In this document: piece by piece, positions 30,739 to 38,751 of the stretch
How the letters are laid out: every line of letters begins with the position of its first letter
Numbering within the stretch: position 1 is the stretch's first letter
Assembly (NCBI GenBank): GCA_963980215.1
Contig: CAXBYZ010000004.1
Coordinates: forward strand, 1 to 54,793
Reading direction: 5' to 3'
Length of the DNA: 54,793 bases
Source of the DNA: CAXBYZ01 sp963980215
GTDB taxonomy: Bacteria > Patescibacteriota > Microgenomatia > UBA1400 > CG1-02-47-37
Notes under the pieces: generated by a model
Database searches by the model: none
Seen by the model: the letters and a program-made list of their open reading frames with translations, nothing else
What the model was told of the DNA's origin: nothing
Made by a program: the position numbers and the translations under genes

Positions 30739-31307
30739 TTTTGACCTAAATACTTGATAGCTTTTTTGATTTTATCTTCAATTTTGTCTTCCGGATTAGT
30801 AGATTGATTAAGGGCTTGATGCGCTTGGTGTTTGCTAAAACCAAGGCTGATTAGAGCTTGGATGGTTTCTGATGTTTCTGATGATTCGCCGAGGAGATCT
30901 AGATCATTTAAATCCCCTAGTTTGGGTTTGAGTTCGATGATGATTTTTTGAGCGTTCTTTTTACCCAGTCGCTTAACGCTGGTAAAGAAGTCAACATCGG
31001 CTTTGGAAACAGCAGTGGTAATGGCTGGTACCCCTTTATCGATTAAAGTAATGGCGGTTTTGGGGCCAATGCCGGAAATGTTAATTAGGAGTTTAAATAG
31101 GTAAAGATCTTCTTTGGAGGCAAAGCCATAAAGGTCAAGGGCGTCTTCTTTGACGTGGGTGTGAATGAAGAGGGTGGTGATTTTTTCTTTGATGATTTTT
31201 TGCTGAAGAGATGGAGGGGTAAATACTAGGTAGCCGACACCATTGACATCAATAATAATTGAGTCTTGGTCAAATGTTTTTGGTTTACCTGTTAGTTGGG
31301 CGATCAT
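30735..31307 (-). CDS. ruvA: Holliday junction DNA-binding subunit RuvA
   Basis: A 190-residue protein that tetramerises on four-way junctions. The OB-fold N-terminus (MIAQLTGKP ... NGVGYLVF), the helix-hairpin-helix repeats (ISGIGPKTAITLID and VKRLGKKNAQKIIIELKPKL) and the C-terminal RuvB-binding domain (IQALISLGFSKHQAHQAL) are all visible. It starts 12 nt after ruvC; a TATAAT at 31319-31324 overlaps the ruvC stop and could drive ruvAB separately. Confidence 0.96.
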   Translation of the reverse strand: MIAQLTGKPKTFDQDSIIIDVNGVGYLVFTPPSLQQKIIKEKITTLFIHTHVKEDALDLYGFASKEDLYLFKLLINISGIGPKTAITLIDKGVPAITTAVSKADVDFFTSVKRLGKKNAQKIIIELKPKLGDLNDLDLLGESSETSETIQALISLGFSKHQAHQALNQSTNPEDKIEDKIKKAIKYLGQK

Positions 31308-31318
31308 ATATTGTAGAT

Positions 31319-31324
31319 ATTATA
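31319..31324 (-). promoter_or_regulatory. Possible internal -10 for ruvAB
   Basis: TATAAT on the minus strand overlaps the ruvC stop codon and lies 11 nt before the ruvA ATG. Confidence 0.35.
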
Positions 31325-31823
31325 CCTTAAGGTTCGGAACCAAGTGACCTTTCATTTTGTGAGTGAAGGCGTGAGTGAGGGCGACGGCGAGGGCGTCGGC
31401 GGTGTCGTCTGGTTTAGGGATGGTGGTTAATTTTAAGATAGTTTTTGTCATTTGTTGGACTTGGTTTTTGTCGGCCCGACCATAGCCAGTGACGGCCATT
31501 TTTATTTGGAGAGGTGAGTAGGAAAAACAAGCAAGCTGATTAATCTCTCCAGCTAGTAAGATGACTCCCCTAGCTTGACCGACTTTGATAATGGTGGTTT
31601 GATTTTTGAAAAAGAAGAGATCTTCGACAGCCAAGGCGTCTGGTTTGGTGGTTTTGATAATTTTATTAAAGCTATCAAAGAGGTCTTTAAGACGAGCAGA
31701 GTCTGACTTACCCGGTTTGGTTTCTAAACAACCGTAGTTCCCGACTGTTTGGTTGCCAGATTGATCGTTAATAATTCCCCAGCCAAGACGGGCACTGCCT
31801 GGATCGACGCCTAAAATTTTCAT
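31320..31823 (-). CDS. ruvC: Holliday junction resolvase RuvC
   Basis: A 167-residue RNase H-fold endonuclease that cleaves Holliday junctions. The first Asp is in ILGVDPGSARLGWGI (residues 3-17), the Glu in AVEDLFFFKN and the last acidic pair in KPDDTADALAVALTH. The C-terminal end (VPNLKV) is encoded by a family-A palindrome (31328-31343), so the native tail has been replaced or extended. It faces valS across a 20-bp gap with a shared palindromic -10. Confidence 0.95.
   Translation of the reverse strand: MKILGVDPGSARLGWGIINDQSGNQTVGNYGCLETKPGKSDSARLKDLFDSFNKIIKTTKPDALAVEDLFFFKNQTTIIKVGQARGVILLAGEINQLACFSYSPLQIKMAVTGYGRADKNQVQQMTKTILKLTTIPKPDDTADALAVALTHAFTHKMKGHLVPNLKV
31328..31343. repeat. 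Minimal family-A palindrome at the 3' end of ruvC
   Basis: TTAAGGTTC-GGAACC core, giving the last codons of ruvC (VPNL). The same core in the nucleotidyltransferase gene gives VPNL as well. Confidence 0.65.
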
Positions 31824-31828
31824 AGTTG

Positions 31829-31838
31829 TATTATAATA
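31829..31838. promoter_or_regulatory. Symmetric bidirectional -10 between ruvC and valS
   Basis: TATTATAATA is a perfect palindrome. TATAAT at 31832-31837 reads toward valS, and TATAAT on the minus strand (31830-31835) reads toward ruvC. Each start codon is exactly 6 nt from its -10. Confidence 0.7.
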
Positions 31839-31843
31839 CCTTT

Positions 31844-34075
31844 ATGGATAAAACTTATAAAGCATCAGATCATGAGGGGAAGATTTACCAGAAATGGGAG
31901 GAGTCGGGGGCGTTTGCACCTAGTGTAAACGGGAAACCATTTACAATTATTATGCCGCCGCCGAATGCTAATGACCCGCTTCATGTGGGACATGCCATGT
32001 TTATCTCAGTTGAGGATATCTTTATTCGATATAAGAGAATGCAAGGGTTTAGCACTTTGTGGTTGCCGGGAACAGACCACGCTGGGATAGAAACACAGTT
32101 TGTTTTTGAGAAGAAATTAAAAAAACAGGATAAAAGTCGATTTGACTATGACAGGGAGACTTTGTATCAAATGATTTGGGATTATGTGCAAGAAAACTCT
32201 GAGGTGGCAATTAATCAAATGAAGAAGCTTGGAGCTAGTGCTGACTGGAAGAGGAAGAAGTTTTCCTTGGATAAAGATGTTGTTGAGAAAGTTCTTGATA
32301 CTTTTATTCAGTTACATAAAGATGGGCTTATTTACAGGGACAACAAACTGGTTAATTTCTGTACTAGGTGTGGGACTGCATTTTCTAACTTGGAAGTTGT
32401 TCATACTGAGAAGAAATCTCCACTTTACTACATGAAGTATGGGCCATTTGTGTTAGCAACAACAAGGCCAGAAACTAAGTTTGGTGATACGGCAGTAGCC
32501 GTTCACCCCAAAGATAAGAGATATGCTAAATGGATTGGTAAGGAGATAGAAGTTGAGGGGTTGCTGGGTAAATTTATGATAAAAGTAGTGGCGGATGAGT
32601 ATGTGGATCCTAAGTTTGGAACTGGAGTGGTGAAGATAACTCCGGCACATGACTTTAATGACTTTGAAGTGGGTAAGAGACATAAGTTGGAAGTTAAGCA
32701 GGTGATTGGTTTTGATGGAAGATTAAATAAACACTGTGGAGAGTATGCTGGCTTAACGGTGTTTTCGGCCAGAGAAAAAGTGGTAGAGGGTTTGGAGAAA
32801 AAAGGTTTGATGGAAAAAATTGACAAAGATTATGTTCACTCCGTGGGGAGTTGTTATCGATGTGGGCGAGCAATTGAACCTCTTCCCTTACCTCAGTTTT
32901 TTATTAAAGTGAAGAATTTAACCAAGACCGTGCTTAAAGCTTTGAAAGAAAAAAAGGTGAAAGTTTATGGTTCGGGACATGAGAAAATATTAAAACACTG
33001 GCTAGAAAACTTAAATGATTGGAATATTAGTCGACAGATAGTTTGGGGGATTCGAATTCCGGTGTGGTACTGCAAGAAGATTGAAGGTTCCGAACTAGCC
33101 CAATCAAAGATTGGGTTGGCTAAAGCCAGAAGTTCGGAACCCTGTTATGTTGTTAGTAAAGATAAGCCAAACAAATGTAGTAAGTGTGGTTCAACAACGT
33201 TTGCACGGGATGAGGATACTTTTGACACATGGTTTTCTTCTGCACAGTGGCCGGTGGTGACTTTAAAAACAGGCAAAAAATCTGATTTTGAGAAGTTTTA
33301 TCCAACAGATTTGATGGAGACTGGATATGATATTCTTCCCTTCTGGGTGATGAGAATGTTGATGATGGGATTGTACTCAACTGGAAGAGTACCTTTTAAA
33401 AGTGTTTATCTTCATGGAATGGTGAGAGATGGTAGAGGACAAAAGATGAGTAAGAGTAAGGGTAATGTTATTAATCCGGTGGAGATTGTGGATAAGTATG
33501 GGGCCGATGCTCTAAGAATGGCCTTAGTGATGAGTAGTACGGCTGGAAATGATAAGTCTGTGGGGGATGAGACAATTAGAGGAATGAGAAATTTAACTAA
33601 TAAGATTTGGAATGCGGCGAGGTTTGTGATGGAGTTTTTGCCGGAGACGGCTAATAATCAAGGTTCCGAAGAACCTTTTTCGGGTTCGAGTACGAACTCG
33701 AGTCCTCAAAGGTCTGGCCTTAAAGGAGTACCTTCAAGAACAGACCTTAGTCAACAAAGTTCGAAACCATCTAGTTTTGAAGGAGATAAAGAGTTTGAGG
33801 AAGAGATTTCCAAGATTGTAAATGAGGTGACCAAACAGCTTGAAGACTACAAGTTGGGGTTGGCGGCGGAAACGGTGTATAACCAGTTTTGGCATTGGTT
33901 TTGTGATGAGTCCATCGAGTCGGCTAAAGAAGGTAAAGTTAGCTACCCTGTTTTGATGAATGGATTAAAGACATTTTTGAAACTTCTTCATCCTTTTGTA
34001 CCATTTGTAACAGAAGCAGTTTGGCAAGAACTTGGTGAAGAACAATTATTGATTACAAGTAAATGGCCTATTTAA
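31844..34075 (+). CDS. valS: Valine--tRNA ligase with two palindromic-element insertions
   Basis: A 743-residue class I synthetase that charges tRNA-Val. HIGH-type motif PLHVGHAM near residue 44; editing (CP1) domain with TTRPETKFGDTAV near 208; KMSKSKGNV near 535; zinc-type CxxC pairs CTRCG, CYRCG and CSKCG. It lacks the long C-terminal coiled-coil arm of typical bacterial ValRS (about 880 aa). Two stretches are element-encoded: residues about 414-433 (GSELAQSKIGLAKARSSEP) and about 606-642, which contains QRSGLKGVPSRTDL. The second lies between the catalytic core and the anticodon-binding domain. I start at 31844, 6 nt after TATAAT. Confidence 0.93.
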   Translation: MDKTYKASDHEGKIYQKWEESGAFAPSVNGKPFTIIMPPPNANDPLHVGHAMFISVEDIFIRYKRMQGFSTLWLPGTDHAGIETQFVFEKKLKKQDKSRFDYDRETLYQMIWDYVQENSEVAINQMKKLGASADWKRKKFSLDKDVVEKVLDTFIQLHKDGLIYRDNKLVNFCTRCGTAFSNLEVVHTEKKSPLYYMKYGPFVLATTRPETKFGDTAVAVHPKDKRYAKWIGKEIEVEGLLGKFMIKVVADEYVDPKFGTGVVKITPAHDFNDFEVGKRHKLEVKQVIGFDGRLNKHCGEYAGLTVFSAREKVVEGLEKKGLMEKIDKDYVHSVGSCYRCGRAIEPLPLPQFFIKVKNLTKTVLKALKEKKVKVYGSGHEKILKHWLENLNDWNISRQIVWGIRIPVWYCKKIEGSELAQSKIGLAKARSSEPCYVVSKDKPNKCSKCGSTTFARDEDTFDTWFSSAQWPVVTLKTGKKSDFEKFYPTDLMETGYDILPFWVMRMLMMGLYSTGRVPFKSVYLHGMVRDGRGQKMSKSKGNVINPVEIVDKYGADALRMALVMSSTAGNDKSVGDETIRGMRNLTNKIWNAARFVMEFLPETANNQGSEEPFSGSSTNSSPQRSGLKGVPSRTDLSQQSSKPSSFEGDKEFEEEISKIVNEVTKQLEDYKLGLAAETVYNQFWHWFCDESIESAKEGKVSYPVLMNGLKTFLKLLHPFVPFVTEAVWQELGEEQLLITSKWPI
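33084..33141. repeat. Family-A cloverleaf element (58 bp) in valS
   Basis: Outer stem GGTTCCGAACT / AGTTCGGAACC. Inner hairpin 1 CCCAATC/GATTGGG (7 bp) and hairpin 2 TGGCT/AGCCA (5 bp). It has the same layout as the copies at 23139 and 23382 but with different hairpin sequences. Read in frame. Confidence 0.88.
33660..33768. repeat. Nested A + C + B element (about 109 bp) in valS
   Basis: An A-type left arm GGTTCCGAA (with its own AAGGTT/AACCTT hairpin at 33660-33677) and a right arm AAAGTTCGAAACC (33756-33768) enclose a full 67-bp C+B unit (33682-33748). The nesting suggests insertion of one element into another. Confidence 0.82.
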
Positions 34076-34602
34076 AAGCGTTAAGTAAGAGCTTGTATAG
34101 ACCAATAAAACCGGTGGTGAGTCCCCTGCTAAAAAAAATTACTTTAACTAAGGTTTTTAGTTTGTTGGTGTTAATTGGGGCTGGGGGCTTGTTGGTTAAT
34201 GGCTTTTCAATTAAAGCTCAAGAGAGAGCTTCAAGGTGGCCTTGGTCAAGCAAGTCTCATAGTCAGATGGCTTTGGCTTGGTTTGAAGCGGGAGATGAAG
34301 ATATGGCTCTTAATGAGTTGGAGGTGGCAAATAAGCTATTAATTGTAAAAACAAGAAGGGCAAAAAATAGCTTAAAGGAAGCAAATGATAAAGTTATGGA
34401 ACCGGAGAAAATCCGGGAAGAGATTGTGGATTGGGAGAAAATTCTTGGTGAGATGCCTTCCTTTAAGGATGTGTTTTTGCGATTAGCAGTATTGAATTAT
34501 CAGCTTTACAACGAAACTCAAGCTAGGGATTATTTTGAGAAAGCGGAGTATTTGGATCCAAATAATGAAGAAATTTTAGAAATCAAAAAAATTATTTTTT
34601 AG
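34063..34602 (+). CDS. Membrane-anchored TPR-like protein
   Basis: A 179-residue protein with one transmembrane helix (about 30-48) and a soluble part with tetratricopeptide-like helices (SQMALAWFEAGDEDMALNELEVAN; LRLAVLNYQLYNETQARDYFEKAEYLDPNNEE). TPR domains bind partner proteins. It starts inside valS with a 13-nt overlap and its 3' end overlaps the convergent rplY by 11 nt. Function unknown. Confidence 0.75.
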   Translation: MAYLKALSKSLYRPIKPVVSPLLKKITLTKVFSLLVLIGAGGLLVNGFSIKAQERASRWPWSSKSHSQMALAWFEAGDEDMALNELEVANKLLIVKTRRAKNSLKEANDKVMEPEKIREEIVDWEKILGEMPSFKDVFLRLAVLNYQLYNETQARDYFEKAEYLDPNNEEILEIKKIIF

Positions 34603-35308
34603 GCTCTTCTTTGGCTGGTTTGGTTTCTTCTTTTTTGTCGTCTGCCTTTTCCTCTGGTTTGACTTCTTCTTTAGTTTCCCCTTCTTTGACTTCAGCTTCT
34701 TCACCCTCAGCAACCTCTTCTTCGACTGGTTTAACCTCTTCCTCTTTGGCTGGTTCTTCAATCTTGACTAGCAAAGCTTCAAGGTCTTCTGAGACTAGTT
34801 TAACTTTTGAGCCAACCTTGATTTCTTTTAGGGAAATGCTTTGACCAATTTCTTCTAAACCAGTAATGTCTACTTCGAACTTATCTGGTAGATCAGAGGG
34901 TAGAGCCTCAACTTCAATTTCTTCGGTAAGCTGAAGAAGAATTCCACCTTTGTTGGTAGCTGGGGCCTCCCCTATTAATTCAACCGGAACGTTGACTGAA
35001 ATAGCTTGAGTGAGGTCAACTTGTCTAAAATCTACGTGGAGATATTCATCGGTAACTGGGTGAAGTTGAGGGTTTTTAACAAGAACTGGTCTTGGTTTGG
35101 CTTCTTTTTCGATGGTGAGGTCTACTATTGAGGTTTCTCCAGCTTTTTCAAGAACTTTGTTAAAGTCTTTGGCATTAATCTTGATAGATTGAGACTTAAC
35201 GCCCTTGCCGTATACGTTTGCTGGAATAAGACCGTCTTTGCGAAGGTTCTTGACCTTGCTACCAGTAATTATTCTTTTTGATGCCTGTAGTGTAATTTTG
35301 TCTGCCAT
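34592..35308 (-). CDS. rplY: Large ribosomal subunit protein bL25 (CTC form)
   Basis: A 238-residue bL25 of the general stress (CTC) type that binds 5S rRNA. The N-terminal domain (LQASKRIITGSKVKNLRKDGLIPANVYGKG) and the second beta domain (HVDFRQVDL ... VPVELIGEAPA) are clear. The last 55 residues are an acidic/Lys-rich low-complexity tail (Glu, Lys, Pro), longer than in most homologues. The gene overlaps the convergent TPR gene by 11 bp. Confidence 0.92.
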   Translation of the reverse strand: MADKITLQASKRIITGSKVKNLRKDGLIPANVYGKGVKSQSIKINAKDFNKVLEKAGETSIVDLTIEKEAKPRPVLVKNPQLHPVTDEYLHVDFRQVDLTQAISVNVPVELIGEAPATNKGGILLQLTEEIEVEALPSDLPDKFEVDITGLEEIGQSISLKEIKVGSKVKLVSEDLEALLVKIEEPAKEEEVKPVEEEVAEGEEAEVKEGETKEEVKPEEKADDKKEETKPAKEEPKK

Positions 35309-35327
35309 AACTTGTGAATAATATCAC

Positions 35328-38300
35328 TTACCTCTCAACAAAGTCAATGGTAAAGATGTTGTCAGTAGTCATATCTGATCTAAAAGTAACAACTTGGGGT
35401 GAAGATAAGGCTTGAGGGTTAACGGCGGCAACAGTTAAAAAACTGGGGTAGTTAACGATGGTTTCGATGGTGTCGTTGATAATACCTGGTTGTTTTGGGA
35501 TTACGATAGCTAGTCTGCCTTGACTATTTTTGAGAGACAAGGCTTTGGGCAAACGATAAGTGATCTCTACATCTAAAGTATTTTTGACTGGAACTGTAAC
35601 TGGAAAGCCAATAGTGGTTTTTTGGTTTTGAATCTTAAGATCAATGTCTTTGTTTATATTTAGTTTTGAGTCCCCTATTTTTACAGAAATTAATTTAGAG
35701 TTTTGAGGAATGTAGTCGCGAAGATAGGTTCTATAGATACCACCTGGCCAAGCGTCGGCTGGACTTTGGTTGTCATAGGTAATAGTGGTGACAGCTAAGA
35801 TTTCTTTGTTTTTTAAAATAGTTAGTTGTTGCTGAATGTTCCTTTTGAGAAAGTAGTTGGCTTTGTTAATGCCAAGATTGGCTTCGACTAAGTAGGTGTA
35901 GTCGGTGGTGACTGGACGGTTGTCTGCTGGAGTTAGGTAAGGATCAAAAATCGTTCCGGCCCAGTTTTGCTCTAGAAGAATTTTTTGGCTGGGTTCATCA
36001 TGAAGATAAACAAGAAGTTGCTTTTGGGCCAAACCAGTTTCGAAGCTTTGAGCAAACCTTAAAACGTCTGAGGCTGAAGAGTTTTTGAGTTTATTAAAGA
36101 TTTCTCTGGATAAGGCTCCCAAGAAATCTTTTTTTTGAGTGGATCCTGGAAAAAAATCTATCTCGGAGCGATACTCGGCTCTTTCAAATAAGTTGTCTGC
36201 TGTGATTTCTTCGTTGTAGTCGGTAAGTTGAATTGGACCAGTGGCTTTTAGAAGTTCTTTGACAGCGGGTAAGTTAACGGCAATTACACCATCTACATTT
36301 CTTCCGGTAGTTTTGTTTAGAAACCACTCTGCTCTTTGAGCGGAGACAGTGAAGTCTGGATCCCAGTTACTATCCCTGAAAAACCAGGTGTTTTGACCTA
36401 AAAATTCTTTGATCGGAGCCGGAGGCTCGACAAAACCTTTTAGCTGGCCATCGGCGCTGTAGATATCTTCAACGCTAAAGTCTAGGAGCTTTCCTTTTTC
36501 AAAAGTGAGAAGGCCATATGAACCGATGAAGCCTCCAGTTGGCCTGATCTCTGAAGAATTTTGGAAGAGAAGAAGGTAGGTTTTTTTGGTGTCACTGGCT
36601 ATTATTGATGGAACTAGGGGTAAAACTTTTCTAACTTGATCAATTTTTTGTCTTGCTAAAGGGAGTTCTTTTGTAAGAGTAATAAATTTTTGTGACATGT
36701 CAGTGGTGATGTCTAGCTCTAGTTGTTTGCCACTTTGAAGCTCTGATTCAACAAAAGAAAGTTCTTGATAACCTTGATCTAGATATACTTGAATTCTTTT
36801 TAATGCTTCTGTGATGTTCCCCTCTTGGTGGTGGAAAATTATCCCGGTTAAGAGTGTACCTGACTCCCCCGCTTTGGCTAAGTGAAGAGCTCCCTGACTA
36901 AGTTTGTCACCGATGTAGATTAGTCTATCTAGGTTGTCTGCGATTTCTTTTAAACCAATTAACCTAGCGGTTAAGTGTGAGCGGCGGAGAAGTTTTCGAC
37001 TGGTTGAAAAGCTAGTTGAAGCTTTGCTGGCTAGCTTGGTAAGCTGATCAATTTGATCTAAGTTAGTAATTTGACTGGCTTTTTTTAGTGAGTTAACTCC
37101 TTGGTAGGCAAAAGCTCCCATTAGAATTGGTGGGGTGAGGATGGAAAAAATTAAGCCTAAAACTAGAACAGTTATGATTTTGGATTTTTGGGTAAATTTT
37201 TTTATGTTTAGTTTTAGAGATATCTTGGGTATGGTTATTTTTTTTAAATTTGGGGTGCTTGGTTTAGGAAGTCGAAGAAGTTTTTTAGTTTTTAGTTTTT
37301 TTGGTTCTAGGGTCTGGTTTGGTTTGTTTAGCTTTAGAGGTTTTGATGGAGTTATTCCAAGATCTTGGGCGGTGTATGTCCTCTCCTCTGATGGTTCAAG
37401 CTCTTTTGGGGTGTTTTTCTTTTTTTGATCAATTTTTTCCCCTCTTAACCAGTCAATGGTGTTTTGAATTCCCTCCTTTAAGTGGGTTTTTGGTTCCCAG
37501 CCAAGACTTGATTGAGACTTTATGGCTTTGTCTGAAATGGTTGGAGAGATGACTTCACCCTCCTCCCCAGTAAATTCAATTTTTAAGTTGTCATTGTTTT
37601 CTAGTTCTTTGATGGCGTAGGAAAAATTTAGAGAGGTGGTTTTTTCTGGATTAATTAGGGTGTAGATGTTGTTGATGGAACTTTGGGAGAACATGGCTTT
37701 GGTGAGACCATAAATTACGTCTGAGATATAGGTGGGATAAAGCTGAGTTAAGCCTTGGCCGTGAATTTTTAAGCTATTCCCCTGCTTTAAATCTAGAAAT
37801 AATTTGGCGATGTCGTTGCCGGCTTCAAGATCCATTCTTGGCCCGTAGACATTTCCAAGCCTAACAATGCGAGCGTCGACATTGTGGCGATTGACGTATT
37901 CAAAAGTCAGAGCTTCTGAGAATCTTTTGGCTTCGTGGTGGGAGTAGGATTCTTCTTGTTTGTGACTTTCCCCAAAGTATTTATTAATGCTGGTGGAGGA
38001 GAGAAAACCTTGAAAAATATCCGTGGTAGAAGCGAGTAGGTATTTTGAGTTTTGAGTTTTGGCAATTTCTAGCAATTCTTTGGTTCCAAGTGAGTTAACC
38101 AAGAGGGTTTCAAGACTAACATCTAGGCCATTAATGTAGCTTTCTACTCCGGCTAGATGAAAAATGTAGTCTACTTTTGGAACAGGGGATTTGAAGGGCT
38201 TATTTAGATCGTGCTCTATAAAAATGAAGTTGTCTTTTTTTAGAAGCTCTTTGATGTTTTCTTTTTTACCCGTAGTCCAGTTGTCAACAGCCACGACCTT

Positions 38301-38429
38301 ACAGTTTTGATGAATTAAACTTTCACAAAGATGAGAGCCAATGAAACCTGCGGCTCCTGCAACCAGCGCAGTTGGAAGATGAGGTGAAGAGTGAGCTTGA
38401 TGATGGCTGGCGGTTGAAGTGGCAGGCAT
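35328..38429 (-). CDS. Fusion of an NAD-dependent epimerase-like domain with a DUF4012 membrane protein
   Basis: A 1033-residue protein. Residues about 20-330 form an extended SDR domain closest to UDP-glucuronate decarboxylase/epimerases, with GAAGFIG at 25-31 and VRLGNVYGPRM. In the catalytic YxxxK position the sequence is HHEAK (164-168), so the Tyr appears replaced by His and enzymatic activity is doubtful. A charged linker and one transmembrane helix (about 418-440) lead to an extracytoplasmic DUF4012 domain (about 590-1033; RPTGGFIGSYG, FRDSNWDPDF, NVDGVIAVNL). DUF4012 has no known function but is common in CPR and Actinobacteria envelopes. A sugar-surface role is likely. Confidence 0.85.
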   Translation of the reverse strand: MPATSTASHHQAHSSPHLPTALVAGAAGFIGSHLCESLIHQNCKVVAVDNWTTGKKENIKELLKKDNFIFIEHDLNKPFKSPVPKVDYIFHLAGVESYINGLDVSLETLLVNSLGTKELLEIAKTQNSKYLLASTTDIFQGFLSSTSINKYFGESHKQEESYSHHEAKRFSEALTFEYVNRHNVDARIVRLGNVYGPRMDLEAGNDIAKLFLDLKQGNSLKIHGQGLTQLYPTYISDVIYGLTKAMFSQSSINNIYTLINPEKTTSLNFSYAIKELENNDNLKIEFTGEEGEVISPTISDKAIKSQSSLGWEPKTHLKEGIQNTIDWLRGEKIDQKKKNTPKELEPSEERTYTAQDLGITPSKPLKLNKPNQTLEPKKLKTKKLLRLPKPSTPNLKKITIPKISLKLNIKKFTQKSKIITVLVLGLIFSILTPPILMGAFAYQGVNSLKKASQITNLDQIDQLTKLASKASTSFSTSRKLLRRSHLTARLIGLKEIADNLDRLIYIGDKLSQGALHLAKAGESGTLLTGIIFHHQEGNITEALKRIQVYLDQGYQELSFVESELQSGKQLELDITTDMSQKFITLTKELPLARQKIDQVRKVLPLVPSIIASDTKKTYLLLFQNSSEIRPTGGFIGSYGLLTFEKGKLLDFSVEDIYSADGQLKGFVEPPAPIKEFLGQNTWFFRDSNWDPDFTVSAQRAEWFLNKTTGRNVDGVIAVNLPAVKELLKATGPIQLTDYNEEITADNLFERAEYRSEIDFFPGSTQKKDFLGALSREIFNKLKNSSASDVLRFAQSFETGLAQKQLLVYLHDEPSQKILLEQNWAGTIFDPYLTPADNRPVTTDYTYLVEANLGINKANYFLKRNIQQQLTILKNKEILAVTTITYDNQSPADAWPGGIYRTYLRDYIPQNSKLISVKIGDSKLNINKDIDLKIQNQKTTIGFPVTVPVKNTLDVEITYRLPKALSLKNSQGRLAIVIPKQPGIINDTIETIVNYPSFLTVAAVNPQALSSPQVVTFRSDMTTDNIFTIDFVER

Positions 38430-38751
38430 AAATTCTATTTATTCATGTTAACTGATAATCGCCCCAAGAGCAAGGTTTGATCTGCGGGAAATAGCGGGAA
38501 TTATTGGCAAAGATAAACACCCTAGAGTGTGTGTAAAAATCAATATAAACTTGACTCATAGTTGGTCATTACATTTTTTTTGTTTGCTTTTCTTGAGTAG
38601 TTAATTTTTTGTCTTACTCTGTTAGTCTGTCTTTATTTCGTGCTTACTCTTTTATGTGAAGTCTTCTTGATAAGAATTATTAGCACAAAAAAAGCTCCTT
38701 TACGGAACTTTGTTAACCTATAGCTCAAGTATTTGAGTTTAATTTAGATGT
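38430..38751. other. 322-bp intergenic region
   Basis: It lies between the epimerase-DUF4012 gene and rnhA-type gene. It contains the rnhA terminator (38686-38710), a short ACAC-CTAGAG-GTGT hairpin (around 38518) and two direct GCGGGAA repeats (38488-38503). I find no credible tRNA, tmRNA, SRP or RNase P RNA, and no clear promoter for the downstream gene. A leader RNA or sRNA is possible but not supported. Confidence 0.5.
38686..38710 (-). terminator. Intrinsic terminator after the RNase H gene
   Basis: Minus strand stem AAGTTCC / GGAGCTT (7 bp, one G-T) with a 5-base loop, followed by seven T. It ends the rpmH-to-rnhA transcription unit, 42 nt after the RNase H stop. Confidence 0.8.

Noticed and set aside
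38430..38751. Structured ncRNA (RNase P RNA, tmRNA, SRP RNA, 6S)
   Set aside because: None of the conserved cores of these RNAs could be found on either strand; only a terminator and a small hairpin are visible.
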